From assembly GCA_026075535.2 (NCBI GenBank), contig AP026546.1, positions 5,642,001 through 5,706,000 on the forward strand: 64,000 nt of DNA, read 5' to 3'. Under the pieces are notes generated by a model. That model had not been told where the DNA came from, did no database searches, and saw only the letters and a list, made by a program, of their open reading frames with translations. Origin of the DNA: Tricholoma matsutake (Eukaryota; Basidiomycota; Agaricomycetes; Agaricales; Tricholomataceae). The position numbers and the translations under genes are program-made. This document shows, in pieces, positions 49,174 through 60,449 of the stretch. Within the stretch, counting starts at the first letter, position 1; each line of letters starts with the position of its first letter.

Positions 49174-50758
49174 GAAGTTGATAAATTAATACTGTGACTA
49201 TAGTTATTCAAATAGTTATTAAATGGCCAGTATTTCTTCAATTTAGGGTCAGGCTTTGAAATAAAAAGTATTACTGGCATTTCTGTGCATGGTAGTTGCA
49301 AAAGACATGAGAATATTCTTTTAATTGAGTTTCAGTCTAAAGAAATGCTGATTGCTAAAAAATTGAAGTCTTGGCTCTCTACTCTTTGGAAATACCTGGC
49401 TGAGAGCGGTGCCTGGCAAAAAATTAATGAAGTTGGAAAAATGAGCCAGAATAAATGAAATACAGGCCCATATTTCCAGATAATATATATAGGACCTCAC
49501 ATTGGTTTCTAGCAGCTCCTTGGCTAGTGCCTCAACCATCAGCAGCCCCAAATAGTGATGGCATTCTGTCTTCTGGTAAGTTTTTTTTTCTTTACATCTT
49601 GCTCTGCTAAATCCCACAGCCTTGGCAGTGAAGTACTTGGATGCCATCAGAAAATATGAGGTGAAGTACTGTTTTTTTTGCTCTGACTTTTGTAAACCCA
49701 AAGATTCAGCAGTTTGTATCAGCTGTGGAGCCATAATGTGCATTACTCAGCATGCCTGGCCTCTACTCTTCATTGCAATCCAACTTGAAAATTTAAACTT
49801 GGTAGTACTCAAGTCACTCGCTGTGATAATCCAGGATAGTTACCAGCTAGAAAAAAAAAAGGTGTGATCCTTATAAATACTTCTCTTGTTTCATTACTGA
49901 TGTTGTAGTGATGTAGCTACATCTAACTGCCCTTGATATGAAAAAGGAGATAGAGGCCAGCATTAAGAAGTACAATGATAGGCAGCAAAACTTCATTAAA
50001 AAGTCTATGAGCAATGGCCAACTAGCAAACATGGTTGTTGTCTTGGATACCCATTCTGATATACTTAGTGACCATTTGCAGGCTACAGGTGGGTTAACAG
50101 GCATAAAAACCTCTCTAATCTTGCCAGATCTTTTAAGGGTATATATGGGAGAGACTTATACTACAGGTGATGATCAAGGTGTTTATAGAAGCCAGGTCAT
50201 ACAAATGCTATTCAGGAAATTAGCCCTGGAGTGCAGCCTTGGGCAGATATTATACCTAAGTTCATGGAGGCTAGTGAATCATAGTCATGGTCTCCTGTGG
50301 GTCAGCGGTCACACAGCAGATGCATTGGAATTATATCACCCAACTCTTTTCAAGGTAAGCTCTTTAACTTGGTGAATTTATTGCAAAAGTTAAAAATATT
50401 TGTAGTAATATTCTGGACCTTCTCATTGGGTTTGATGGTCATGAAACCATGCCTCATGACATCCAGCCCTTTGGAAATGGCCTCATTGAAAAGGTTGCTA
50501 TCCATAGTATAACTGGGAATATCTGGCAGATAGTGTGTAATGTCCTGATTGTATTTCCTACCATTATCACCACAAATACAGTTATTGCTGCCTATTGAAG
50601 CAGCATACAGCTACTTTCATGGAAAGTTGGAATGCACAGACCTGAGCAGTCATTGGACTGCCACTTTTTTTATTGTAGTAGGCTGAACTGCACAAGTATT
50701 GAACAACCAGGACACATAATTACTAAAGGACAGAAAGAGGAAGTGGTAAGGATCAGGG
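49174..50758. other. AT-rich region with one unassigned open frame
   Basis: Bases 49938-50375 (plus) hold a 145-codon frame (KKEIEASIKKYNDRQQNF, MVVVLDTHSDILSDHL, LILPDLLRVYMGETY). Its coding-like composition hints at a former gene, but I recognise no family. A minus-strand frame at 49321-49743 contains GLLMVEALAKELLETNVRS. Neither is strong enough to call a gene. Confidence 0.3.
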
Positions 50759-52698
50759 CTAGGATGTTCTAGGACTAGCGACCTCACTGTCTCCTCTATT
50801 AGATTCTGTCTCCTCCTGAAATACATTCATCCTGATGACTTCATTAAATACATCAGCCAAGTCTTTGGCTAGGTCATACTCATCATTGTCATCTGATGGG
50901 ATTGTATTGGCCTCTTCAAGAATATCATTCTCTTCACTATTCAGTTTCATATCTGTATGTTGGAGTGAGTGTTGTACCCCAGGAATATCAATATCCATGT
51001 CCATGTCATGTCTGCTTGGACTTGCAGCAGGGGCAACACCAAGTGCACCTTGGATTGGAGTGGTAGGAGGGGAAGGTGATCCATTTTTCTTTAGATTCAA
51101 GGGAAAAGAGTTGATGTTCCCCTTATTATCCATCTCAGTGCTATAAGAAGGATGGGGCAAAGAAGAAGGTGAGCAGATGGGAATTGGGCAGAGAGAGGGT
51201 GAGCTGCTGAGTGGGCCAGTAAGGGTGGGGGTCAGTGAGAGGGTCTTTTCCTCATTATCCATCTCATTGTTTTGAAAAGGATAGATTGATGGGCCAGGAA
51301 GGGTTGGCATGAGTAGAGATGTAAAAGGCTGTGTTAGTAAATTAGGCTAAACACCCATTCGCTGCAAGCATTAGACATCTGTAGTGCATCCAGAGAATTT
51401 TATCCAGCAGCAGAACTATGACCTAGCTTCTGCATCAATGTCAAAGCTCAGGCTGGCAACAGTCTTGAGAGTTTTAAGAACACAGTCTTCGATAGTAGGC
51501 ATGTTCTGAGCAATTTGTATCATGCTTTGCTATATTTCTTTTTCCATTGCCCAGACTTTTGAGTGACGAATGTTTCCATGGATAACCCAATTTTAATTGG
51601 AATTGTCAGCCAGGTAACAAATGACTAAACTTTGGTTCTACTTACCATACACATCCTGGCCTGGGAAACACAAAATGATGACAGTTTGGCACTAAAGAGC
51701 ACCAGTAGACTTATGGCAGTGGCCAGCTCTAGGGTACATGACAGAGATGCCAAGCCAAGGATAAGTGTTGATAAACCAGGTCTGAATTCCTCTGCGAGGT
51801 CTTCTTGTTTGTGGGGGTTATCCAATCAACCCTAAGATATGCATTAGAATGAGAGATAGCAGTGGAAATAATAGCACCTGTAGCAGTTGATGGATTGCTA
51901 GGCATGCAAGGCCTACATTGGCAAAAATCTGTGATGCTTGGCTTCTTTTTTCATTTTTCTCTGCAAAGAAATATAGTGTCCTTTTGATTCTTTGATCTTC
52001 AGTCAGATCTATTTCTATTGCTGCTGTATTTCCAGCATTGGAGTTTTTGTCCTTGTATGCTTGCAGGATGGAAAGTGCATTTGAATTTACTTCCAACCAG
52101 TCCTCAAGGTCCTGTTTAGCAACACATGTCATGGTGCCCCACTATTAATAAATGCAACTTGAAACATACATCATTCTTTAGCAATGTGGAATCTAACCCA
52201 CAGCCCACCTGAACATCTGTCTCAATTTCTTGGTCCAAGGCCTTGTATATGTCCAGGAAATGCATAGACAAAAGATGGAAGGTGACATGTGAATGAGAAG
52301 ATGAAGAGGTTGCTGAAATTTCCTCTTTCAGTGCCTTCTAATATGCCTGGCTATTTTTATCTGTTTCATCCAGACATTGTGCGAAGTCATTTTTCAGAGA
52401 TTGTATCAACCCCTTTGCCATAGTCAGCGCCAGTATTATATTTGAAATTGAAAATACCTTGGCTGGCTTCCAGAGGGTTGCATAGGTCTGATAATGGTGT
52501 CAGCCATGGAAGGTGGCCCAAAAGACTAGAACCCTGGATCCCAGACAACTCATTGACATGGTCATCATATTTGCAGTGGAAAGTGTCCATGTATCTTTCC
52601 ATCAACGATGCCAGAAAACTATGTGTATTTGGGGTAGGTGGATCAATAAGTGCTAGGGTTAAATCATTGTAGCCAGTCAGGATAGAGGCAGCTTGCAT
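50759..52698 (-). pseudogene. Decayed multi-exon gene of unknown family
   Basis: Right to left: 52698-52390 (TGYNDLTLALIDPPTPNTHS, HVNELSGIQGSSLLGHLP, SQGIFNFKYNTGADYGKGV), then after a frame change a stretch with CLDETDKNSQAY, LKEEISATSSSSHSHVTF and FLDIYKALDQEIETDVQ. A GT-AG intron (about 52140-52206) leads to KQDLEDWLEVNSNALSIL, IDLTEDQRIKRTLYFFAEK and FANVGLACLAIHQLL (52130-51850). A separate Ser/Pro/Asp-rich frame at 51310-50759 (NDEYDLAKDLADVFNEV) may be its C-terminus or another gene. The exons read coherently across small lesions, so a real gene once stood here. Its role is unknown to me. Confidence 0.4.
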
Positions 52699-54099
52699 TT
52701 TGAAAGGGAAAATATTTGTGAGAGTGATAACTCCCCATTCCTAAGGTTCAAATATGCTAAAATTGCAAGTCACTAAACCTAATTTGGTAAAGCACCATCT
52801 TGGCATGAGGCGCAAAAAAATGCCTATTTGTTTGGTTCTATCAATACAGTGACAGTTCAGAACCATCACGTGCACCTTAAACTAAGCATGTAACAACATG
52901 CAGCCATTCTATTTATCAAGTGAGTAAGCAATCTGGAACTGGCATGCAATGAACCTTTCATGCCTCCTCCACAGCAGTGGACATTTAATGATGGGGTTGT
53001 GAAGTTTGGGTGTGACTTCTACCATGTGGACAAGGCAACACTATGTGAACTTGCTTTGCTTGATGTTCACTCGCAGTATTAGAAAACTACAAGTCCAAAG
53101 TATTTCCAGAGATATCATCGAGGGCTTCAGTACAATATAGAAAATAGTTTTTGATCAGCAAGCACCAGCGCCACATCAACCTATCACACACCAGCATTTC
53201 TCAGGCCATGGTTGCTGCGAGTGATTTTTATGAAGCTGCATGATAGCAAAGAAAGGAGGATGCTAGACTAAATTCTAAATAGTGTTTCCAAAGATGAAAA
53301 GTTAAAGTTACAAACACCACCAGGCAGGGCTGTTCCACATGATTCAGATGATATGCTCCAAATGACAGATCCATAGGCACAGCATTACTGGATATTCATG
53401 GAATCTATCTATTTTTTCCATGATTACATCTGAAAATCAAGATAGCTCATCATCCTTTGGCACTATTCCAGCTGTGCTTCTCTACAAGTATGAAGTGGTG
53501 GAACAGAAATGGGAGAACATTCTGGAGCTGTCAACTTCATATATCTGAACAATTGCTAGAATACCCTTTAGGCACTCAGGCATCAAGAGATTGCTGCATG
53601 AATAGTGTTGCCATGACTCAGCTGGCCCTGGGCTGACTTTGAAAGTCATGACTTTTCTGACATGTGACCAGCTTTCAGCAAGTTTGTATTTGGAAGCCAC
53701 AACTTTGACTTGAGTCAGCACTTCAAGCCAGTTTCAGCCAAAGATTAATTGACACGACTTCAGCCAGCTTTCGGCTGACTTTGGCTAAAAGCCAGCTAGT
53801 TGTGGTATATACCATGATCGAAGGGGTATACTCTATATAGCTACAGAAGTGATATAAAGAATAGCTAAGGAATATAACTACATCTATTCATGTAATATAC
53901 ATTCTTTGAAGATGAGATGAGATGATTAGGAATAAGCATCTTTGGCTATTTCATAGCTGAATTCCTAACCTACTCTAACAATGGATTCACAACCTATTGG
54001 AACTAAAATATTGTACAAAGGTCATGTGTGTGATGGATTTGGTATGTCATGAGGATCATGCTTTCAGTTATCGCAATGTCACAGCCACTAAATCTCAAT
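52699..54099. other. Intergenic; inverted-repeat-rich patch near 53610-53800
   Basis: No gene recognised. Around 53610-53800 the motifs GCTGACTTTG, CAGCCAAAG, CAGCTTTC and GAAAGC recur in both orientations (for example CAGCTTTCGGCTGACTTTGG), suggesting a degraded small inverted-repeat element. No clear target duplication was found. Confidence 0.35.
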
Positions 54100-54654
54100 C
54101 TCAATTGCAACATTACTATTTTCTTGAGCACTACTAACTATGCATTCTTTTATAATAGCTACCTCACTTGCTACTGCATCAAGGTCTGATATACTTATAT
54201 TCTCTTTTCCCTGGAGTGAACATGTTCAGGTTTCACATTTTCATGTTTTGTTGTGTCATGGTTAGTCAGTGGTTCACACACTGATGTCCCCTTGCATCAG
54301 TCACTCAACACCAAGATCTCATGCCTATCAAGAAATTCAATCCTAATCTCACGAATACAGCCAGTCGTGATATGCTCATCATCAGCACTACCAGCCATTA
54401 CACAGCTCAAGGCTTAGTGAAGAAGACAAAAGTTAGCAAACAAAATTTATGCCCCTCCATGTCCCCCTCCAAGTAACAAGGGGTTTGATAATTCATTAGT
54501 CCACTGCTATGCCATATCAGCAGCATTAGCACCACCAGCAAAGTCAAGATAGGCCAATCTTGCTACATCGCTCTCACTTTCAAGCCTGAGAGCGCAGTCT
54601 GGTGGAAATTCCTTGTTAGTATCAAGCATAAATGTAGTTGGTGCATAGCACTTA
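54100..54654 (-). other. Unassigned coding-like remnant left of the kinase fragment
   Basis: A minus-strand frame (54707-54507) reads CYAPTTFMLDTNKEFPPD, ALRLESESDVARLAYLDF and GGANAADMA. It continues leftward with stops to SISDLDAVASEVAIIKECI near 54150. It follows the casein kinase fragment but does not belong to the kinase fold. The family is unknown. Confidence 0.3.
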
Positions 54655-55535
54655 GTGAGCACACATATTCTAGGAATTTGCAAAATTCCACTGAAAGGTT
54701 GTGGCACAAGTTGTGCACATTAATTTGTTGTTTGAGTTTTAGCATGAAATCTTCTTCAATATCCTGACGGCCCTCCTGATGGCCCAAGCTCTGCCATGGC
54801 AAAGAACCATGGAGGAAGTAGATCAGAATATAAGCAAGCAACTCAACTTGTAGTGTTTCAAGGTCCGGTCTTTTGCTGTTTTGCTGTATCTCAGCAATGA
54901 CTGGATGAAATTATTTTGTCAAAGAGAGGACCCCTTATTATTTTCACTTCTCTATCCATGATTAAATTTTGTGATTATATTGACAATCACTGACCAGAAT
55001 CCTTATGTTCCAGAGATGACCCCCTGGTCTTTGGCCAGATTTATCTGCTTAAATATTTTCATGATTTTATCTTATTGTTTGAGGTAGTAGGAGGCAGTTT
55101 AAATTTTAAAAAGACTGCAAAAGACTGCAACCCAACTGGACCTCGAAACACTAGACTCAAGATCGTCCCATCTGCCTAGCTCCCAACCGATGTGACTGTG
55201 AATAGAGGCGAATACAGCCATTCCAGTGAGGCCACGCATGTTAATATACAGAATGTGCATGTGCATATTTGGATCCCTGAACTGCTTCGAAAGCCCAAAA
55301 TCAATGAGATATACTATGCCGGCCTTCTGCCCAATACCCACAGCAATGTTGTTGGGTTTGAGGTCACGATGAAGAAAGTTATGAGAGTGCATATATTGGA
55401 GACAACGAAGCTGGACATGGTAGAGATTAGATGTGTTACCATGTAAAAAGCCAGAATTGTGAACTTACCAATTGTCAGCCTAAGAGTAGGACGGTTTAAT
55501 GCTGAATTGAAACTGACATTGAATAATGAGATCCT
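54655..55535 (-). pseudogene. Casein kinase 1-like protein kinase pseudogene, split by a MITE
   Basis: Right to left: a damaged segment near 55530-55469 (FQFSIK...AD, resembling CK1 FSIKTVLLLAD), a GT-AG intron 55411-55468, then CLQYMHSHNFLHRDLKPNN (HRD catalytic loop), VYLIDFGLSKQF (DFG metal-binding motif), RGLTGMAVFAS and GWELGRWDDLES. The frame then meets a 303-bp MITE and resumes as LLAYILIYFLHGSLPWQSL and HNLSVEFCKFLEY to about 54655. CK1 kinases phosphorylate Ser/Thr. The N-lobe is missing: the fragment is fused to a gypsy-4 RT segment at about 55535. It is a dead fragment, perhaps of a repeat-associated kinase family. Confidence 0.72.
54851..55153. mobile_element. 303-bp hAT-type MITE inside the kinase pseudogene
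   Basis: Ends TAGTGTTTCAAGGTCCGG (left) and TAGTGTTTCGAGGTCCAG (right, reverse complement). They resemble the 12336-12917 element. Flanks AACTCAAC (54840-54847) and GACTCAAG (55154-55161) match at 6 of 8 positions, with three extra bases TTG at the left end. It interrupts the kinase between DDLES and LLAYIL. Confidence 0.7.
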
Positions 55536-58330
55536 GAAGTGCATCAGTCATGTGGTGTTGATGAGTGGATGGAGCATTACAGCCACCCATAGGCATAACA
55601 GTCCATTCATACAAACCCATGGGGTTCAGACCACGGTGAGATGGATATCGTCAGGGTAAAGGCCTGTCTGGAAAAATGAGTTTGTCATGTCCATCTTTCC
55701 AAAAATCTTTTCTTGAGCGCAATATGCATGGCAAGAGAAAATTGTCTCTGATTGTGTTTGCATTTAACTCTCAATAATCATTTACCCATTGTGGTGGTAC
55801 TGTCTCATCAGGAACACCGCCATGGTACTTTGGATCACAGAATGCAAGGGATGCATTTTTGGATGATGAGGGATGTATATGACTAGCTTGTAGATGCTCA
55901 TCGAGGAGTTTCTTCTATGAGTCATGGTACTTCTTTGGGGCCAAATAGCCCCAGCCTTTGACAACCTTGTTTGGGTCTTTTAGTCAGATTCGGTGGTAGA
56001 TATGGTTGGGAACATCAGTGGTGGTGTCAGGAAGGCAAACAGAGAAGTGGTCCTCATATCTGCATTTCATTTTAGCATCCTTCTTTACAAGTGCTTTCTG
56101 GAAGGAAAGCATCTCAATGCACTCACGGACAGCAGCGATGATAGGCGCTGGCAAGAAATACCCTGCAAAGTATGGGCTCTGATGCTGTTTTGAGGGTCTT
56201 AATGGATGTCATGCATGGTTTGGGAGGTGTCAGGGGTCTGTTAGAGCGACACCCACTATCTGCTAGCTAAGACCGTGCGGGTTCTCTCTACAAGAAGGGG
56301 GCAGGATCCACGCACATGATGGGGGAATTGATGGTTTTGATGCGAGGGGTTATTAATAGGTGAGTTCATTGACAAAGGCCTTTCACACCAAAAACGTAGG
56401 TGGAATACCTAAGAAAACACAACTGGGGTCCCCTAGGCATATATTTAGGGTTTATATACTATGTTACACATATTGTACATTGTTGTTACCGACACACTCA
56501 TACATGCACGTACATTTTGATGCGTGCAAAATAAAATTCTCACACTATCAAAGTGTAGTGTAATTTGGCATCATATAGCATAATTCAACATAATAAAATA
56601 AAATGAAATTTTATTAGGTAATGGGGTGGTTTCCTAACAGGGTGGAACTACTCACTCTGGTGCCTACACCCATGAGGAAATTACTGGGTTGAGGAGATCA
56701 TAACCCATTCACTTATCCTTAGCATTACAAGTGTTGGCATCAATGACAATGTATTGTGAGGACAAGAATGGCATTCCAAGGATAAGAGGTACAGGTAACC
56801 CAAGATTGACCTTCACCCTGAAAACAGTCGACTTCCATCCCCCATTCCCAGATGATAACTCTATCCTCACATACTCCTTACATGGCAGTGGTGACTCGGA
56901 GAGTGACAAGAGGTTGTCCTCTGTTGGTGGCAGAGGATACTGATGCAGACCAAGTTGTTTCACAAGTGCAGAGCTAATCACTGTAGAGGGACAGCCATTG
57001 TCAAGCAGTGCAGATATCGGAAGGGGGAACTTAGAGATATTGGGCCCAAACACATCCAATGTGGCAACAAGGTGGGGAACAGTAAGAGGTGAGATGTCCA
57101 CATACAAATCAGTTTCATCATTACAAGCCTCAACCAGAGAGGACATGACAGCAGCAGCAGGAAGGCATGATGTCAAGGTGCCTGGTTTCGATGCCAGCAC
57201 AATCTCCAGTGTGAGAGGTACATACGTTTCCACATCTGGCCAGGTGTTGTTCATGGTCATGGGGCAGTCCTTTGCATGGTGTCCAGCATAGAACCTGCAG
57301 CAGTGGGTGCACCCATCATGTTTGTTGAGGAGACATTTCTCCTTGTCATGCAGTTTTGTGAGGAAGTGGCAGGTTGACTCTCCACTCGTTCCAGTGTTTG
57401 TGGTTTTCATGTGAGGAGGGTCTGAGAGATGGCTGAGTGGATCCTTCTTCTCACTTTGTTTGGTGGCATGGGCAGCATTGCTGGTGTTGATGAGGCATTG
57501 TATACGTGCATCCTCAGCCTTAATCCAGTCATCCCACTCCTTGACCTCAATGGACTAGACATCCAGTTGGTTTGAGAGTGTTGGCTCGTTGATGAGGATG
57601 GCCTTAAGCTCATAGTTCAGGTTAGCCTCAAGTTGGATCTTCAGGCTGTCATCAGTAAGGGCATGTGAGAGAGAGGATGTGGTGAGGATAGCATTCAGGT
57701 TTTCCAGCTCAATTTTCCAATCAATGAACACCTGGTTGTTCTGTTTGGATGATATGATCGTGCCCCAGATTTTGTGAGCCCAGTTCTTCTCGAGTATGAG
57801 CTTGGCAAGTTTGTTGAGGTACTGCATGAGCATGAGCTGGTCAATCCGAGCCTGTCCTGCTTGGTACCAAGCAACGAGGTGAGGTTCGAGCATAGCCTCA
57901 GCAACAAAGCTGACAATCTTGGTGGGCTTCTTTTCAGCATGTTTCATGTAACACTTGCATGCAAGAGACCAGGCTTGCAGAATGAGAGGCATGATCCTTC
58001 TAGCAGTGAGGATAGGACAGTCCTTTATTTTGGCAGTGGAAACTTCAGCGAGCAGTTGGTTTTCAGCCTTGTCCATTTTTGGGTGTTTGGTTGTTGATGG
58101 ACTCGGGGTCAGGAATGTCAGGGTCAATATCATTTCTACTGGTGATCCAGCAGATGAATCCATCTCAGAGAGGTCAGATTCACTTGACAGTGGCGTTAAC
58201 CATGACAGTAATGGTGTATTGATGTCAGTGAGGATTGAGCCCAAGAGTTCTCGCTGTGCAGTGACGGTAGGGACGGTGATCAGGGGAGGTATTCTGAGTG
58301 CAGCTCTCCTCTTTTGTTAGCAAGGGGGTA
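55536..58330 (-). pseudogene. Gypsy-4, 5' two-thirds of a gypsy element (gag, protease, part of RT)
   Basis: Right to left: gag (about 58330-57420; AHKIWGTIISSKQNNQVFID, VKEW near 57550), with a TAG at 57555-57557. A CCHC-like knuckle follows (CTHCCRFYAGHHAKDC, about 57315), then a protease with ALLDNGCPSTVI (about 57000). A solo LTR (56239-56639) is inserted next. RT begins after it ([46 protein letters not shown] near 55590). The element ends in mid-RT at about 55535, where kinase-like sequence begins. Several TGA/TAG stops interrupt it. Confidence 0.78.
56239..56639 (-). repeat. Solo LTR of the gypsy-2 family (401 bp)
   Basis: TGTTAGAGC...CCTAACA, closely similar over its full length to 11058-11457 and in the same orientation. 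Flanks GGGTC (56234-56238) and GGGTG (56640-56644) agree at 4 of 5 positions, consistent with a 5-bp target duplication. The gypsy-4 frame continues across it (…VVPP / LTPPKP…). It arose by LTR-LTR recombination after a full insertion. Confidence 0.85.
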
Positions 58331-58607
58331 GGTGTCAATGGTGTGCGAGACAGTTTTCCAGTTTAAGATGTAATGTCGGTATCAAAAAAAAAGTGAAAGG
58401 CTGCTGGGTTAGGCCAGCCTCACTATTCAGACAATGGACAGGACAATAGTATCTTTGTTGCATAGAGTAAGGATCCTACCTAAAGTAGGTAGAAATGAAA
58501 GCTAAAAACTCACCTTCATTGCACAGAGTAAGGATCCAGGGCAACAAAAGTGAGAATGAAGGTTGATATAGTGAAATCAAGTAATAAGCGTGTAATAGAA
58601 GTCAAGC
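58331..58607. other. Spacer with short direct repeats
   Basis: No gene. CATAGAGTAAGGATCC (about 58460) and CACAGAGTAAGGATCC (about 58519) form a direct repeat about 60 bp apart. Confidence 0.4.
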
Positions 58608-60349
58608 TCAAGTGTAATAGCTACATTGAAGCATTGAAGTTCTGTTGAAGTCCTCAGATTGTGGTAAGGGCCGAGGGGCAGCCTTACAGATGGTCAGTAA
58701 GAAGAAGCTCAAATTTATCGACATTGAAAGGAGGGTTGACTTTGATGGAATCTCCAAGTGAATTAATAGAAGCTTGAATAATGGGATCATCGAGAAGATG
58801 TTAAGGTGGTGAAGGAAGAGGAGGCACAAACTCAGTGTACAAAGCAGCAGGTGAAATTTTATTTGGAGAATTGTCAGACCAAACAAATCCTTGTCGAAAT
58901 CTAGAAGTATCAAGAACTTCATCATTATGTTTATGCTTTAAAGAAAGAGAAGAAGAAAATGTCCGCAGTCCATTATCTATAAAAGCAGCTACATTTTGTT
59001 GTGAGAGCAAGAGATCTTGCTCAGACTTGAGTTTGGAGGATAGTGAAGCACTTCTCATTGTCTCTGGCTTGATGCCCTTCACCACAAACACAGCAGATGC
59101 CATGCTTGCATTTATTAGGGCAAAGATCCATTTTACACGAGCCATAGCTCCAGTTACAGCAGGGGACATCGACACACTTTGCAGTGCTGTCTGAAGAAGA
59201 AGGAGCATTATGTTTTGTAGAAGAATGAGGGGTGGTGGAAGATGTGGAACTGCAAAACACTTGTGCAAGGAGAGGGAAGTTGAGTTGGTCTTGATTGTCC
59301 AACTGGAAAGGGTTTCAAGCATATTTATCTTGAACTTTGACATCATACTCAATAGCCACAAGTGGATCGTTTGGAGCAGCACAGAAAAATTCCATGACAA
59401 GAGAACAGTAAGTGCGCAGTTCAGATTCCCAATGACAGAAGAAGAAAACAGTGCCCACAGACCAAGCATTAAAGACATGAGTCCAATCAGATTCAGTCCA
59501 TAACTGGATCATCATGGTGATTATACACCTTTTCCATGGATGCAAAAAGTTTCTCAAAGTCAACAAATTGATCAAGGATGATTTTGCACCAGATTGTTCA
59601 GGGAAAAGGAACATGAACAGAGGTGAATAGTGCTTTGCTAACAAAGGTATCTTGTATAGTTTGAGGGCTGAAGACTGAGACAAATTCCTGGATGGATTTG
59701 AGGTGAGGACCTGCAGCAGACACAGCGGAGAGCTCAACAAGGTGGGGGGCTTGGCCAGAACTGAAGCTGGTAATGTTCCTTTTGCACTTGGGAGTCCCAA
59801 ATGTGATTTCATCAGAAATGGAGGAAGAAGAGGATGTTTGAGGTGCTCGAGAACTGAGACCTTCAATTTGGTCCACTTTGGCACACAGAACAGCCCAAGC
59901 AAGGGAACTCACAGCATCTGTGGGATTTGGTGCTTCATGAGCTGGATCGTTGCCAGGTGGATGATCTCCTTGAGGACTGGGTGGAGTAGATTGTTGCTGA
60001 TCGCAACATTGCATGACTTGATCAATGTAATGTTGTGCCTCTGCATCTGAGATTCCTATTTCACGAAGTCAAGTGAGGAAAGAACCTCAGGGAAGAATAC
60101 CTGAGACTGCTTCATTAACGAGGCATTGGCAAGATGCAGTACAAATTTGGATGAGATCGGGATCAGGAGATGTGACATGTTCAGCAGGGGGATCAGATGC
60201 ATTAACAGTGTCTGTCGTAGCAGGAATGATTGGAATATCAGGAGCATCTCCAGTATTAGACATGAGACCAAGATGGGAGTGAAGAGAGCTAAAGTCCATG
60301 AAAAAGTGAGAGACACCTTGAGCAACATGTTAATGCTATAAAGATTCAA
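58608..60349 (-). pseudogene. Gag-like region of a retroelement, possibly DIRS-like, truncated
   Basis: Right to left: MDFSSLHSHLGLMSNTGDAP at about 60299, then a Ser/Pro-rich region (SSSSSISDEITFGTPK), LDQFVDFEKLFASMEKVY (about 59560), WSVGTVF, RTYCSLVMEFF, and a Cys/His cluster (CCNWSYGSCKMDLCPNKCKH, CCVCGEGH near 59120). It continues with YTEFVPPLPSPP and IIQASINSLGDSIKVNPPF, and stops at LLLTDHL near 58680. This order resembles the ORF that precedes the RT of tyrosine-recombinase (DIRS-type) retroelements in basidiomycetes. The RT and recombinase are absent here, so the class is only inferred. Many frame changes. Confidence 0.45.
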
Positions 60350-60449
60350 CTGGAGATGATAGCGATAGTGAAGCTAGTGAATACAGTTGAACCCTGGAAG
60401 TGAGAACAATGATGAGTTTATCTGTAATGGAAGAAGAGCTCCAGAATCT

